DNA of 64,000 bases. Origin: Cyathus striatus. Its lineage: Eukaryota > Basidiomycota > Agaricomycetes > Agaricales > Nidulariaceae. The translations under genes and the position numbers were made by a program. Under the pieces are notes generated by a model. The model was not told where the DNA came from. It did not search any database and worked only from the letters and a program-made list of their open reading frames with translations. Numbering within the stretch: the stretch's first letter is position 1; each line of letters opens with the position of its first letter. Positions 12,416-23,917 of this stretch are shown here, piece after piece. The stretch spans positions 992,001 through 1,056,000 of the forward strand of contig JAOVFP010000015.1 of NCBI GenBank assembly GCA_025738555.1, read 5' to 3'.

Positions 12416-13632
12416 AGATATTTGTGTTATAGTAGGAAGTTGAACTTGGATGTTTTTTTCGGAGTGACAAAAAGCTAGGCGAAATGGTTGACATTGCGCA
12501 TGACACTAGTGTTTGCGTTTGACAAGTCTGCCAAACAATGAGGTCATAAGCTGCTCGGAATGCGGACCGTGTGATCAACGCAGGTCAGCCACCCGTTGCT
12601 CTCTCCTAGCTAGTTTAGCATCTCGTTTAAGGTTATCCTCTTCAGCATTCTCTAAAGCAGATTGATATTTAATTCGTGTAAAATTTTTGTGCACAGTTAA
12701 TTGATACCCAGTACAGATACTTGTACAAGGCAAATCCTATTGTAGCTTCGATTTCGTACTAGACTCGGCGGGAATGAGTTCATGAATACTACTAGTCCAT
12801 GATGTATCTCCCGATTCAATTCAATTCAACAAACTAACTTAAAATAAAGTCCATGGTCATAAGTAAACACTCATCCCTCTTATCCTTTCTTTCCTTCATC
12901 ATCAAGTTATTTCGTGCTCACTTCTGGCAACTTTGAGCCACTCACCTTGCGCTCACCAATGCTTCCCTATGCTGATGAGGTAGTACGTGGAAAGGAAAAC
13001 TGACGTCGTAATCCTCAGTCAACATTTAAACTGTTTAAACGAGTTATTGCTGTTGCTGCTAACATACTTGTCAATATTACTTTGACTGTTTTAGCCATTT
13101 ATATTTGGACATTACTGGTTCCATATTTAATGCGGATGGTTTCCTTACCATCTGAGCCTGCTCGCTGTTATAGTTTTCGTAGGTGCTTTGAGGTGGCAAT
13201 TATGAACACATCTTTCGGAGTTGTCTGTAGTTCATTGTAGTACACATTATCTAGAGCAGCACCAGTGGCTTAATATCTATCAGACTTAGTACGCTACCCC
13301 TCGTAACCTGAAACTATGTATCATCTAAATATTCTACACGTGAAAAACAGCACATGCTTCTGAATGACTTAAAAAGGATGTGAAGCTGATAAATGACGGA
13401 TTTACCAGGAATAACAACAAAAACTACACAATAGTAAGTGAACAGCAACTGGTTATTTCTAGCATACCCGGCTGTGACCATCAAGTTAAGGCATGGCTTA
13501 AAGACCCATGATTAGCAACACGAATAAGGGGACGCCCGAGAATTGACCCATCTGCGCCTCCGAGTCCGAAGATCATCGCTCCTCTAAACAGCTAGCGCAG
13601 GTAAACAAACAGGCACTTGTGTATCCCGGACA
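12416..13632. other. RWD gene promoter side and a small coding scrap
   Basis: A 46-codon minus-strand frame (about 12715-12575) ends in ALENAEEDNLKRDAKLARRE then QRVADLR and a stop. Its charged, helical composition looks like the end of a lost gene, but it has no ATG and no partner exons. Otherwise I see nothing up to the retrotransposon insertion site. Confidence 0.3.
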
Positions 13633-13637
13633 GCTGA
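13633..13637. repeat. target-site duplication, left copy
   Basis: GCTGA directly before the 5' LTR, repeated directly after the 3' LTR. Five bp is the normal duplication for Ty3/gypsy integrases. Confidence 0.85.
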
Positions 13638-13866
13638 TGTAAGGCGGCACCTTACCTATGTATCGCGGGGTATTGTTTGTACATATTGTGGTTCACCCTC
13701 GGATTGTTTGGCAACGCCTAATGGCGTTGCCACATATAAATAACTACTATGATTAATCTTTACATGTAACTTTTTTACTTGCACATTCGTAGACACCAAT
13801 AGATTTGGTCTGGTTTACATGGTGCGTGAGTAAGCATGAGTTCAGTAGAGGATCACAACCTCTACA
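13638..13866 (+). repeat. 5' LTR
   Basis: 229 bp, TG...CA ends. It differs from the 3' LTR at five positions (13722, 13734, 13780, 13819, 13837); at each the 5' copy has TG or CA where the 3' copy has CG. It should contain the element promoter and the start of the transcript. Confidence 0.93.
13735..13742 (+). promoter_or_regulatory. TATA box of the LTR promoter
   Basis: TATAAATA, about 130 bp before the LTR end and identical in the 3' LTR (24363-24370). The base just before it is one of the five CpG-type differences between the LTRs. Assignment is by sequence only. Confidence 0.55.
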
Positions 13867-14076
13867 CTTTTTTAAACCTACCAAGGTTTTTGCGACTCTA
13901 TGAGAACCATGCGAACGATCACGTGGCATGCGACAGCGTGGAACGGAACCCCACGCGTTATAAAAAGACTTCCATATCAAGACCAAAAAACTCCGCATTG
14001 TCCCCAACAAGGCAACTCTCATCAACCACCACCTTCCAAACTCGTCACGAAGCATAGCCTTCATACACATATAGAC

Positions 14077-16209
14077 ATGTCCTCCCCTCCCAATTCCTCC
14101 CGTCGACAACTACCCCCCCACTTGAGCAGTGGGCCGTTAGGCCCACCCGCCGGGGGGCTCAGCCCTCCCGTTGCCCCCATACCTGTACAAGGAAGGGGGC
14201 CAGAGGCACAATCCCCAATACAAAATCTTGAACAAACAGTGGCCACGGTCGCCGTAAGTGAATACCAGCAAGGGGACAACGGCCCCTTGCACGTCAGCGA
14301 TCTTGAACCACCAAGCAACACGAACAGAGCAGCGCAAGCAACGGCGCCGCCCCCACAACCCACAAATGAAACGCAAGCACCGGCGACGATGCCACGTCAC
14401 CAACCACAGGTAAGGGGCAAGGACAATGAGTCCGACGGTGAATCAGTCGACATGGACAAACTGCAGGTGGCCCTGCAGGAAAGAGTTGCCGCTTTCCACG
14501 TGCTGAACAATGACATATCGACTAAGTGCATGGAACAACTAGTGAACAAATCTGTGGACAGAGTTAGGGCAATGGCCTCATCCTCTAACATAGACCAGAA
14601 TGACGAAAGGTTCCTTGACGCTGTGATAATCTACCTGAACAGCCTAGCGCAGGTATACCGCAATGCAAAAAAGAATAAGACGGGGTCGCACGTGAGCACC
14701 CCTATGTCTCAGGTATCACTAGACCCACGGCAGATCATTGCGCCGTGGAATGTCAAGCGCGAAAGTATGGTCAGGAGCGTCACCGCCCATGACCCTAATA
14801 TCGAGTCAGCAATTGCGCAAATAAGTGGCCCTCGTCTCCCGAAGGAGGAGGATGAGCAATACCACATGCACACGTCGACTCAACAGCGGTTTAGGACGGT
14901 GTCGGGTGGATTCCACCCTCAACAACTAGCATCCGAACCCAGCTCGTTTCACCCGGTGGCTTCATCACTGGTACAGAACCCGCAGCTCCACGGGACAAGC
15001 TTTATCCCAGAACAGGTAACTACACGTCGCCCAAGGGTGTCACGCGAAGGATGTATCCCAAGGGCGCAGGACAAGGATGAACGCGTAGCATTGCAACGCA
15101 TGCGCGAAAGAGACCTGAGGGAACACGGCGGATCGGATATCGATGACCAACGCATACGATTCGACCGTGGTGCCATTGTCGAACTCAATGCCAGGGAACG
15201 CGAGCGAGCAGTATTCGAGCACACACGTAATGAGGTATACGCACCAGCCCTGGACAACCACCACCACAGACCCTCGGTGGCCTTCGCAGACGAACACCAA
15301 CGAATAGGGGAGATAATCTCCCCCTCTCAGTACTCTCAACAATCCGGAGAACCGATGGAGGAGCATCTCCACTTGGATCCAATTCAAGGACAGACCCTGC
15401 GATACGACAGTAGAGGAATATCAATCCCTCCACAACGAGCCCCAATTTGGGGAAGGCAGTTCTCAATGCCCCCCCAGGTCAATCTCCCTTCGGTCAGGCC
15501 GGGTGTAGTTGATGCCCAAGATAACCGTACACATATCATGCACGAGAAGATACGCACGATAATCAACAAATACCTAGCCATACGACTTAAACTCCCAGAA
15601 GGGTGCCGTGCTCCGAGAAGTGAAAACAAAGTAATAGTACGCTTCTCGGGAATCAAAGCACTATACCACACATTCGAGCAATGGCTGCTCGACCTGTGTG
15701 TCCACATGCGGACCCAACAGCTAGGAGGAAGCGAGTGGGAACAGGAGAGGGTACTCCTCCTACTGGATTACCTTGAAGGCGAAGCGGTTAAGTGGTACAG
15801 ACGTCACGTCATTAGCCCCGCTAGCGCCAAAACTGTATGGACCTTTGAAGAAGTAATCATAGGACTCTACGACCGATTCGTAGAAGAAGCTATGAACCAG
15901 CATGGGCGAGACACTTTCTACAGCGTCAGATACCGCCCAGTAGCAGGACTACAAGGTCTTCATGACACCATGACTGACCATGCTCAGAGCATGCCCACAC
16001 CACTGGACGACTACTCGTTCACACAGGCGTTTATCAACGCTATGCCTGAAGATATGAGGAGAAAACTCATCAAAGATATGCTCCTCACCCCGGAAGTAAA
16101 TACGGCAGATGACTTCCTAGCAGTAGGGAGAACCGTGGAAAGAGGGAAGCGCAACTATGTCAACACGGAGCGCTACCTCGACAATCACGTTCGCCCGCTG
16201 GTCACCTGA
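14077..16209 (+). CDS. Gag-like protein of the retrotransposon
   Basis: The frame is open from further upstream, but the ATG at MSSPPNSSRRQLPPHL is preferred because the proline-rich N-terminus starts there; about 710 aa result. A long low-complexity region is followed by a Retrotrans_gag-like helical domain, roughly the last 220 residues (WLLDLCVHMRTQQ, LLLDYLEGEAVKWYRRHV, FINAMPEDMRRKLI). Gag forms the particle and packages the RNA. The frame stops at a TGA that separates this domain from the zinc knuckle, and the next 350 codons continue in the same frame. The stop is therefore more likely a CGA-to-TGA mutation than a true end, though stop readthrough cannot be excluded. Confidence 0.8.
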   Translation: MSSPPNSSRRQLPPHLSSGPLGPPAGGLSPPVAPIPVQGRGPEAQSPIQNLEQTVATVAVSEYQQGDNGPLHVSDLEPPSNTNRAAQATAPPPQPTNETQAPATMPRHQPQVRGKDNESDGESVDMDKLQVALQERVAAFHVLNNDISTKCMEQLVNKSVDRVRAMASSSNIDQNDERFLDAVIIYLNSLAQVYRNAKKNKTGSHVSTPMSQVSLDPRQIIAPWNVKRESMVRSVTAHDPNIESAIAQISGPRLPKEEDEQYHMHTSTQQRFRTVSGGFHPQQLASEPSSFHPVASSLVQNPQLHGTSFIPEQVTTRRPRVSREGCIPRAQDKDERVALQRMRERDLREHGGSDIDDQRIRFDRGAIVELNARERERAVFEHTRNEVYAPALDNHHHRPSVAFADEHQRIGEIISPSQYSQQSGEPMEEHLHLDPIQGQTLRYDSRGISIPPQRAPIWGRQFSMPPQVNLPSVRPGVVDAQDNRTHIMHEKIRTIINKYLAIRLKLPEGCRAPRSENKVIVRFSGIKALYHTFEQWLLDLCVHMRTQQLGGSEWEQERVLLLLDYLEGEAVKWYRRHVISPASAKTVWTFEEVIIGLYDRFVEEAMNQHGRDTFYSVRYRPVAGLQGLHDTMTDHAQSMPTPLDDYSFTQAFINAMPEDMRRKLIKDMLLTPEVNTADDFLAVGRTVERGKRNYVNTERYLDNHVRPLVT

Positions 16210-16215
16210 CCAGCG

Positions 16216-17259
16216 ATGGAACAATCATTACGTCCCAGGGGACCCCCGCCGAATGCACCACACCAAAGTGGAGGGCTGAGACCAGCCCCCCAACAAGCTC
16301 AGGCCAACCAGGCCACATGGAGACGCCCCGGGGCTGCCCCAGCACAGCCCAACCAGGACTACACCGCCTTCGCTAAGCAGGGTACACCCAAAGTTGAGCA
16401 GAAGGAATCACCGCGCCCGGCACAACCACGCGCAGTGGAAACATGCTTCAACTGCGGGAAAACAGGGCACTTCAAAAAGGATTGCCCTAGAGCACCGCGT
16501 GACCAGATACGCGCCGCACACTCTGTTATTGAAGGGGAGGATAATGAAGAACTCCCCGCCGAGGCACGGGAGCCGCAAAACGCCCCCCAAGAAGACCAAC
16601 AGGAGAACGACAAAGCCTCCACGTTCGAATTCGACGTAGAAGAAAACCCCTACAGCGAGTACGACACGGGTTCGGACTACGGGAGGGATTACCCCGATTC
16701 AATCAGGGCTACGACGGTCGTTGCAAAACTACACTGGATGAAAGAACCTACGGAAATAATCACCGTCCGTAGGGTAGTGGTCAAGTCTACAAAGCAGACA
16801 ATTGACCGCCCAAAAATCCCACTTGAAGAAAAGGAATGCTTAGCATCCTACGTCACCATGGGAGAAGTCAAAGCCTGGACACTATGGGATTCTGGAAGCA
16901 CAACAATGGGGATCACTCCGTCGTATGCAGAAATAGCCAAAATTCCGGTGAGCCGGTTATCGAAGGAATACACCCTTCAACTAGGAACAGTGGGAAGCCG
17001 ATCCACAGTCAAATACGGCACATACTTAACACCACAACTCCCAGGGCTGAACAAACCCATCTACACCGATGTAGCCAATTTCGACCACTACGACATGATC
17101 ATTGGCACGCCAACTATGCGCGCCAACGATGTCATTCTCGATTTCAAGCACAACGACGTTATCATTAATGGGGAACGAATCCCAGCCATGCGAGTTCAGC
17201 TTAAGGATACCGACGGACGACTCCGCCGATACCGTGCAGTAGACAAGAAGGAGAAATGA
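16216..17259 (+). CDS. Zinc knuckle and aspart protease section of Gag-Pol
   Basis: This is the same reading frame as the upstream gag section after the TGA. A CCHC knuckle CFNCGKTGHFKKDC lies about 75 residues in and binds nucleic acid. A retropepsin follows: WDSGSTTMGI holds the catalytic Asp in a DSG triad, and DMIIGTPTMRANDVILDF is the second conserved block. Protease matures the polyprotein. The section ends at another TGA directly before the frame that leads into reverse transcriptase. This too could be a CGA mutation, or a natural protease/polymerase boundary. Confidence 0.85.
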   Translation: MEQSLRPRGPPPNAPHQSGGLRPAPQQAQANQATWRRPGAAPAQPNQDYTAFAKQGTPKVEQKESPRPAQPRAVETCFNCGKTGHFKKDCPRAPRDQIRAAHSVIEGEDNEELPAEAREPQNAPQEDQQENDKASTFEFDVEENPYSEYDTGSDYGRDYPDSIRATTVVAKLHWMKEPTEIITVRRVVVKSTKQTIDRPKIPLEEKECLASYVTMGEVKAWTLWDSGSTTMGITPSYAEIAKIPVSRLSKEYTLQLGTVGSRSTVKYGTYLTPQLPGLNKPIYTDVANFDHYDMIIGTPTMRANDVILDFKHNDVIINGERIPAMRVQLKDTDGRLRRYRAVDKKEK

Positions 17260-19671
17260 CTCCGAGGGGGGAGACTACCTCCCTCCATAGAAGATGTGCC
17301 CGACAATGAAGGGATCGGAGCACTACGCCCATTGCCCAAAGACAACCCCTCCCTTCTAATGACCGATCAAGAACTCCGTGAATACACGAAACCCACGGCG
17401 AAAACCGACGAATGCACTCCGCCACCAGCAGTACCGGCATCAAGTTCACTGTACGTAGAACCCGACGTACAATACTGCCAACCAACATCGTCCCGCGTGT
17501 TGGTAGAAGACCTAGTGACCTCAAACGACGATGACGCAGAATGCCCGCGTCAATGCATGTTGATCGATAATCCTGCCCCTAATGCACCGTGGGGATGGAT
17601 GGCAGACCCACGAATGCCACCAGAATGGAACATGATGGTGGCAGATATGTACCCGTCAAACTGGGCCGTACAACCCCCGAAGAGTGACCTCTTCGGGAAA
17701 GCCCAATTTGACGACATCCCGGAACGCATGAAATTTCACGTGCCTCCAGGATCCAAAGAATGGGTGGCGAAGCTCACCCTATGCGAGACACCAGAATACG
17801 AGCGCTCCTTGGCGGCGCTGAAGCGTCGATTTGACCCAACTCCCGTCAGGAGAGCAACCAGCTCCCCAAGAATCAACAAGGGGAAAGGGAAGGAAACATC
17901 CCTCACAGAAGACGACATTCCAAGGCTACGCGAGGGCTGGTTCAGCTCCTACACTGACATCTTGAACGGTACCCCGGAGCGGCTACCCCCATTCCGCGAG
18001 GTAAACCACAAAATCAACCTCATCGACGACAGCAAGCGATACAAATACCACATGCCTAGGTGTCCGAACTCCTTACGCGAAGAGTTCTACGACAAACTTA
18101 ATCGTTATGAAAACGCAGGGTGGTGGGAAGCTCGCTCCGTCACCCAAGCTGCTCCCCTCCTTTGTCTAGCAAAAAAGGATAAGCGCCTGCATACGGTCAT
18201 TGACGCGCGCCAACGGAATGACAACATGGTCAAGGACGTCACGCCCTTACCAGATCAGGAGGTAATTCGCAAAGATGTCGCGAGAGGGAAATACAGGTCA
18301 AAAATCGACCTCACGGACGCGTACGAACAAGTACGCATCCGACCGGAAGACGTGGGCAAGACAGCGTTCGCCACAATTAGCGGAACATACGTCAGTCACA
18401 TTATGCAACAGGGCGACTGCAACGCCCCAGCTACATTCCAACGACTAATGACGGCAATTTTCTGTGATGCTATAGGACGCTTCATGCATGCCTATATTGA
18501 CGATATCTTCGTGTACTCGGATACCCTCGAGGAACACGAGGAACACCTGAAATTCGTATTCGAGAAACTACAGGCTAACGCACTGTACTTGAAGAAAGCC
18601 AAGTGCGAACTTTATGCAGAACGCACTGACTGCCTGGGTCACATCATCGACAATGAGGGGATACACCCCGATGAAGATAAACTTAGCCGCATCAGGGACT
18701 GGAGGACCCCACGCAACTATAACGATATCCAAAAGTTTGTAGGACTCGTTAACTATGTAGGACATTTCCTACCCGATGTGTCCGCATATACGAGCCCACT
18801 ACTGGCTATGACGCAGAACGGAGCGCCATTTATATGGCGCCCCCTTCACCAACGATGCTTTGACATGATCAAACAAACATGCTGCAAAACGCCCATACTA
18901 CGACCGATTGACGCGCGCACCAATGAACCGATATGGCTCATATGCGATGCATCGAAAACCGGAGTGGGGGCTATGTATGGCCAAGGCCCCTCCTGGGACA
19001 AATGCCGCCCATCCGGGTTTATGTCAAAGAAGTTCACGGCGGCGCAACAGAACTACGCCGTCTATGAACTCGAAACGCTCGCAATCCTCGAGGCATTGAT
19101 CAAGTGGGAAGACAAGCTTATGGGCTATGATCTTCACATCATAATGGACCACAAAGCGCTCGAGTTCTTCAAGACTCAGGGCAACCTATCCAACCGTCAA
19201 CGGCACTGGATGGACTACATGTCGCGCTTTGACTTCGACATTACATACGTAAAAGGGGAATACAACAAAGTGGCGGATTGCCTATCCCGCTACTATGAAA
19301 GCGATACCAGTGAAGACGTGCACGGACTAGAAGACTACGTACGCGCGGATGCACGCATAGACCCTACGGGAGAGGACCTCCCATCCGCACGATACCACGA
19401 GCTCCACAAACACATCGTCGAGCTACGTGCCCTGAACACAAGAGAAGTATGGCGTAGCAGGCGCCTCCAGGAACGCCGAGAACAACAGGAAATAGAGGCA
19501 TTGGAGATGCGAGAAGCTGCTTCAGTGACGCCCAATACACACGGCGGGTCAGGCGTAACGCCTGAAACAGCCACCCCCAATAGAAGCGCAGAATCGACCA
19601 CGCTCGCGGATATATTATTCCACAAGGCATCGTCGACCGCCCCCCCACCATATCAGACGACGCCTTCCTAG
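17260..19671 (+). CDS. Reverse transcriptase / RNase H section of Pol
   Basis: The section continues in the frame of the protease. RT motifs are in order: LHTVIDARQRNDN, KIDLTDAYEQVRI, the catalytic YIDD in FMHAYIDDIFVYSD, and LGHIIDNEGI. A Ty3-type RNase H follows, with ICDASKTGVGAMYG, YELETLAILEALIKW and IMDHKALEFF carrying the D-E-D residues and KVADCLSRYYES the last block. RT and RNase H copy the element RNA into DNA in the particle. The frame ends in TAG near a run of seven C residues; coding sense moves to another frame between about 19560 and 19650, so a one-base indel is likely. Confidence 0.9.
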   Translation, partial: LRGGRLPPSIEDVPDNEGIGALRPLPKDNPSLLMTDQELREYTKPTAKTDECTPPPAVPASSSLYVEPDVQYCQPTSSRVLVEDLVTSNDDDAECPRQCMLIDNPAPNAPWGWMADPRMPPEWNMMVADMYPSNWAVQPPKSDLFGKAQFDDIPERMKFHVPPGSKEWVAKLTLCETPEYERSLAALKRRFDPTPVRRATSSPRINKGKGKETSLTEDDIPRLREGWFSSYTDILNGTPERLPPFREVNHKINLIDDSKRYKYHMPRCPNSLREEFYDKLNRYENAGWWEARSVTQAAPLLCLAKKDKRLHTVIDARQRNDNMVKDVTPLPDQEVIRKDVARGKYRSKIDLTDAYEQVRIRPEDVGKTAFATISGTYVSHIMQQGDCNAPATFQRLMTAIFCDAIGRFMHAYIDDIFVYSDTLEEHEEHLKFVFEKLQANALYLKKAKCELYAERTDCLGHIIDNEGIHPDEDKLSRIRDWRTPRNYNDIQKFVGLVNYVGHFLPDVSAYTSPLLAMTQNGAPFIWRPLHQRCFDMIKQTCCKTPILRPIDARTNEPIWLICDASKTGVGAMYGQGPSWDKCRPSGFMSKKFTAAQQNYAVYELETLAILEALIKWEDKLMGYDLHIIMDHKALEFFKTQGNLSNRQRHWMDYMSRFDFDITYVKGEYNKVADCLSRYYESDTSEDVHGLEDYVRADARIDPTGEDLPSARYHELHKHIVELRALNTREVWRSRRLQERREQQEIEALEMREAASVTPNTHGGSGVTPETATPNRSAESTTLADILFHKASSTAPPPYQTTPS

Positions 19672-21146
19672 AACGCATCAAAGCCGGTTATCTGGAGGAC
19701 AAGTTGTTCAGCATCATCCTGGATTCACCAGAAACATATCCACGTCTCCCGGTATGCAACGGCATCATATACGCGAGGAACCTGGCCAATGACGAGGTTG
19801 TGTGTATACCTCGCGATCGAGCCCTTATTACGACCCTCCTCGACCAAGCTCACCATATCCTCGGCCACTTTGGCGATCAGCATACGGCAGAATACATCCG
19901 CCGTTGGTACTGGTGGCCACAACTCGCGAAAGACGTTCGCAAGTTCTGCAGAACCTGCAGCGCATGCCAACAGGCCAAAACGTCCAACCAGAAACCAGCG
20001 GGTAAGCTCCACCCACTGCCGGTTCCAATGAAACCCTGGGATTCCATCGGAATGGACTTCGTAGGACCATTCCTGGAAGCCAAAGGTTGCAACTACCTCT
20101 GGGTTATTGTATGTCGCATGACCAGCATGGTCCATCTAATCCCCGTACATACCACCATGACGGTGACAGACCTCTCCTGGGTATACCGCCGAGAGGTGGT
20201 ACGACTACATGGCCTCCCCAGTACCATCGTCAGCGACCGAGATCCGAAATTCACCTCACGGTGGTGGACAGAACTCCACCGCCTGCTGGGCGCAAAGCTC
20301 CTTATGTCCACATCCTTCCACCCACAAACAGACGGACAAACGGAGCGCATGAACCGCAGTGCGGGACAAATCTTCCGCACAATGGTTCGCCCAGACCAGA
20401 AAGACTGAATAGACAAAGTCGACTTCGCAGAATTTGCCATCAACGCCAGCGTATCCAGCACAACGGGATACGCCCCCTTCGAGCTCAACGGGGGATACCT
20501 CCCATCGATGCTCCATGAAATTTGGAGTGACGGTGTTGTTCACAAGGGCGTACGCGCCTATGCAGAACAAGCACTAGCTAACCTAGCCGAGGCCCACGAC
20601 GCAATCATCGCCCACCGTGTCTTCCAGGCGTCCTATGCTAACCAGAAACAGGGCAAAGAACCTCGCATCGACGAGGGGTCTCTCGTATACCTCTCGACGG
20701 AGAACCTGAACCTCCCAAAGGGCAGGGCTAGAAAACTCTGCCCCAAATTCATTGGCCCTTACAAGGTACTGAAGGCCAGCCCATCGACGTCTACATACAC
20801 GCTGGAGCTGCCACCAGCTCTAATGGCACGACGAATTCACCCAACCTTCCATGTCAAACTCTTGAGACCATACAACGCGTCAAACGACACGTTATTTCCC
20901 AACCGTTCCAGACCCGAACCGTACGATTTCGGTTCTGACCCTTCCACCAAGTGGTTCGTCAACGAGATCATTGGCCATCGGTGGCCCAACGACAAAACCC
21001 TCGAGTACGAGGTTCGGTGGTCCCTAGGTGATACCACCTGGGAACCTCACCACAAGTGCAATAAGCTTGAGGCACTCGACCGCTACTTGGAACTGCAGGG
21101 TGTCTGCCGACACACCCAACTGGCGAAGAAGCGGGTCACGCCGTGA
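19611..21146 (+). pseudogene. Integrase with C-terminal chromodomain
   Basis: The frame becomes sensible around TISDDAFLERIKAGYLED. The HHCC zinc finger is visible (AHHILGHFG ... CRTCSACQQAK), then the catalytic core with D in GMDFVGPF, D in IVSDRDPKF and E near QTDGQTERMN. A TGA at 20406-20408 breaks the core after RPDQKD, where relatives usually have Trp. The same frame then continues through a GPY/F-like region (KFIGPYKVLK) to a chromodomain, KWFVNEIIGHRWPND then EYEVRWSLGDTTWEPHHKC. Chromodomains of this class steer integration to modified chromatin. The stop probably inactivates this copy. Confidence 0.85.
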
Positions 21147-21281
21147 CTCAGTGACGCGGCGGCCTACGTGACTTTGCCATCAACACTCTTGCCAAACACC
21201 CTCACATATACACCCACTAAAACGCGTACCGACAAATTTTCCTTCTTAGCTCATTACACCACCCACAACATATCAACCGCC

Positions 21282-23917
21282 ATGTCTCACCACCACCCCG
21301 ACCACAACACCCCCCTCGCCAACTCCTCCGAGGCAGGCGGCGCTAACCGCCCGCCACATCTGCAACCCCATGCAACAACCTGGAACGAGGACCTGCGAAC
21401 GGGTCCTAGTGCGGGGGGGTGGGATGTGCCGCCCCACTTCCCCATGCTTGGCCACAACGCCGCCAACTTCAGGCCTGCATATGCAACACACACCAACCCA
21501 CCAATGATGTACGGTGGTGGGGATACCCACCACCGTACCACAGCCAATACCCCCCAATGCCAACACAGCATGGTGCATGGGGCCCGGCATGGGCCCCATC
21601 AACCAACCAACCAACCGCCTCTTATGGTGTACCAACACTGCAAGAAGCAATGGAAATTGACGATTCCCACCCCCAGCCCGAATCCACTGCCACTACAACC
21701 GAATCATCATGGCAGCAGGAAAAGAAGAAAGATAAAGGGAAGAAACACGCGACCTCCCGAGAGCTAAGAGAACACAACGATGAGGAACGGAGAGAAAGGA
21801 GGTGAGAGCTCAACCGCCTCCTCTGAGAACTTGACAGAGAGGGTGCAACCCTCGAAGACAACGACGATATGACAGATGGTGTACGATTCACCGTCATGAC
21901 ATTACTTCGTCGTATCGACGAACTAAACGAGGAAGTAGATCGACTTCGACAGAGTAACACGAAGCTGGAGGAATGGGCCTCCAACGTAGAAGAAAGAAAC
22001 GACGAACTGGAACACGAGGCGAAACGCCTCAGGTCCAAGAGACCAGCAAGCCGCGAGGGGAAACGTGAGCGGGATACCCGCCCACCCCCCAGGAGGTACG
22101 AGCAAGAAGAGAGGGCAGGGTTATTCGGAATGGGAAGGCTCAACTATGGGGACGACATCTCCCCATCCACAGCACCCGCCCAACGTACAACGAAGAGCCT
22201 TCCAGCACGCCGAGGCCAACGGGGCCCCCCGCAGGCACCAGGAAGTACAGCAACCACTTTCAACACGGCGTCCTCGTCACGACGCGTCGAGGGACCAAGA
22301 ACAGGCCCCCCAACGCAACAGGTCGAATCACGGGGAACTCGACTTGCGGTACCAGGGCCGATTAAGCCCCCAAAGACGAAGAAGAAAGACCCAGCTCTCC
22401 TGGACTACGTCGAGCCGACGCTAGAGGATGACGAGGAGGATCCCGACAGTCCCCCCTTGTCCCCCGATCTCGACGGGCTGTCAGATAGACAACAAGCCCA
22501 TGAGAAGAGACGATACGATGTTGCGAAACAGCAATTCGACGACAAGAAGAGGAGACGAGAGCTGAATACGAGAGCGATCCCGGGGCGTATACCTGACGCC
22601 CTGGGAGTCGTGGAACCGCGACGGGGACGAATTGAACGGGACAACTGGTTCTCAGGGATGTTTGGCCCATCAATCTATGTATCTCGAAGATCAAATCGAG
22701 CTTTCGCGGGACGGATGGCCGAGGAAGCCTCCCGTATAGAACTTAGGGGTCCCCAACCCTATCAACCTCGCTCGGCGTTGTATAACGTCGCACCAAGAGG
22801 GTTCCCAATGAATCCCCTCCAAGTCGACATCATGGCCGACATGATTAGTGATCCGCAATACAGCCACGATGTACGCTTCGAAGCCCACGAGCTCCTCAGC
22901 GTCTTCAGGACCATGGCCGGATGGGTATTCCCTGAACACAGGGACCGGTCGATGCGTCACATATTAACCGATCCACACTTCGCTGGGGGGATTCCTCCCC
23001 TCGACATCCCATACAACCCCGGCCTCCCCCGAATCGAAAGGCCGCAGACGTCGTTCTCACGACAGGCCTCCTCATCGGCAACTGGCGGAGCAGGGCTGCT
23101 AATGCCCCCTCCCGAACATCAACTGATGGTGGATCTCTACTGTCAGTACATCGCGCACCACGGCCACCCCAGCAGCAGCAATCCCTTCGTAGGGATCGCT
23201 GTCAATCGAGCATTCCAGGTGTGCCGTCGCAGTGTCTTTGGATACTTGCTTGGCCGGGCATTGGGACCAACAGCGAGGGAAGCAAGGGTTGCATTCATCC
23301 GCGAATTCGCCCTCCTGTTGGCCCAACCTAACAGGTACCGTGAAGAAATCGCGGCGTGGGACGCATCCCACCCCAATACACCATTTACCCCCCAACAGGG
23401 GCCCGACTTCATAAGCAGACGTTTTGACTGCCCTGCCACGTCAGCAAATAACGTGAGCATGGCGGATGTCGTCTCCACGCTCATCACTAACGGGGTGCCC
23501 ATCGCATGGACTGAACATGCATACCCCTTCGGGCTGAACTACTTGGACGCCCACTTTACCAACTCACCATTAAGGAGGGACTTCTTCCTCGATGCAGATG
23601 ACCGTAGATTGGAGCGGTTGCAACATCATGGAGAACCTCGGGAGATCATTGAGTGGTCAGGCTTTTGGTCTCCCTCCCCCGAGGACTTTGACCATATCCA
23701 CACTCTGATGCGGATTGATCAAACGCATAGCAGAACACCAGAACGAGAAGGGAGGTGGCTGACATACGCCGAATCGTCCACCTTCCTGTACTTACACAAT
23801 CGCCCCGATCCGACTTGGCACGTATGCCATCCACTTCCAGCACCACCTTGCCGTTACCGGACCCTCTCAACGTGGGGTCTAACGACCCTACTGCGGGTCT
23901 TGAAGAAACCCCGGTAA
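21282..23917 (+). pseudogene. Extra post-pol ORF of the retrotransposon, unknown function
   Basis: It begins with an ATG (MSHHHPDHNTP) 135 bp after pol. The frame changes by one base around a 13-bp-arm hairpin at 21509-21538 (sense moves from PPMMYGG to GYPPPYHSQYPP). It then runs through two TGAs at 21803 and 21824 that read as Arg if CGA. The remaining 680 codons are open. Features: a proline/His-rich N-terminus, a basic KKKDKGKK patch, a coiled coil rich in heptad Leu and Glu (RRIDELNEEVDRLRQSNTKL onward), charged linkers, and a globular C-terminal third (YLLGRALGPTAREARVAFIR). There is no membrane segment, so not env-like. No family recognised. The frame and length argue that it once encoded a protein. 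Confidence 0.65.

Noticed and set aside
21282..23917. Envelope-like gene in the retrotransposon
   Set aside because: No signal peptide, transmembrane segment or Cys pattern; coiled coil and charged linkers instead.
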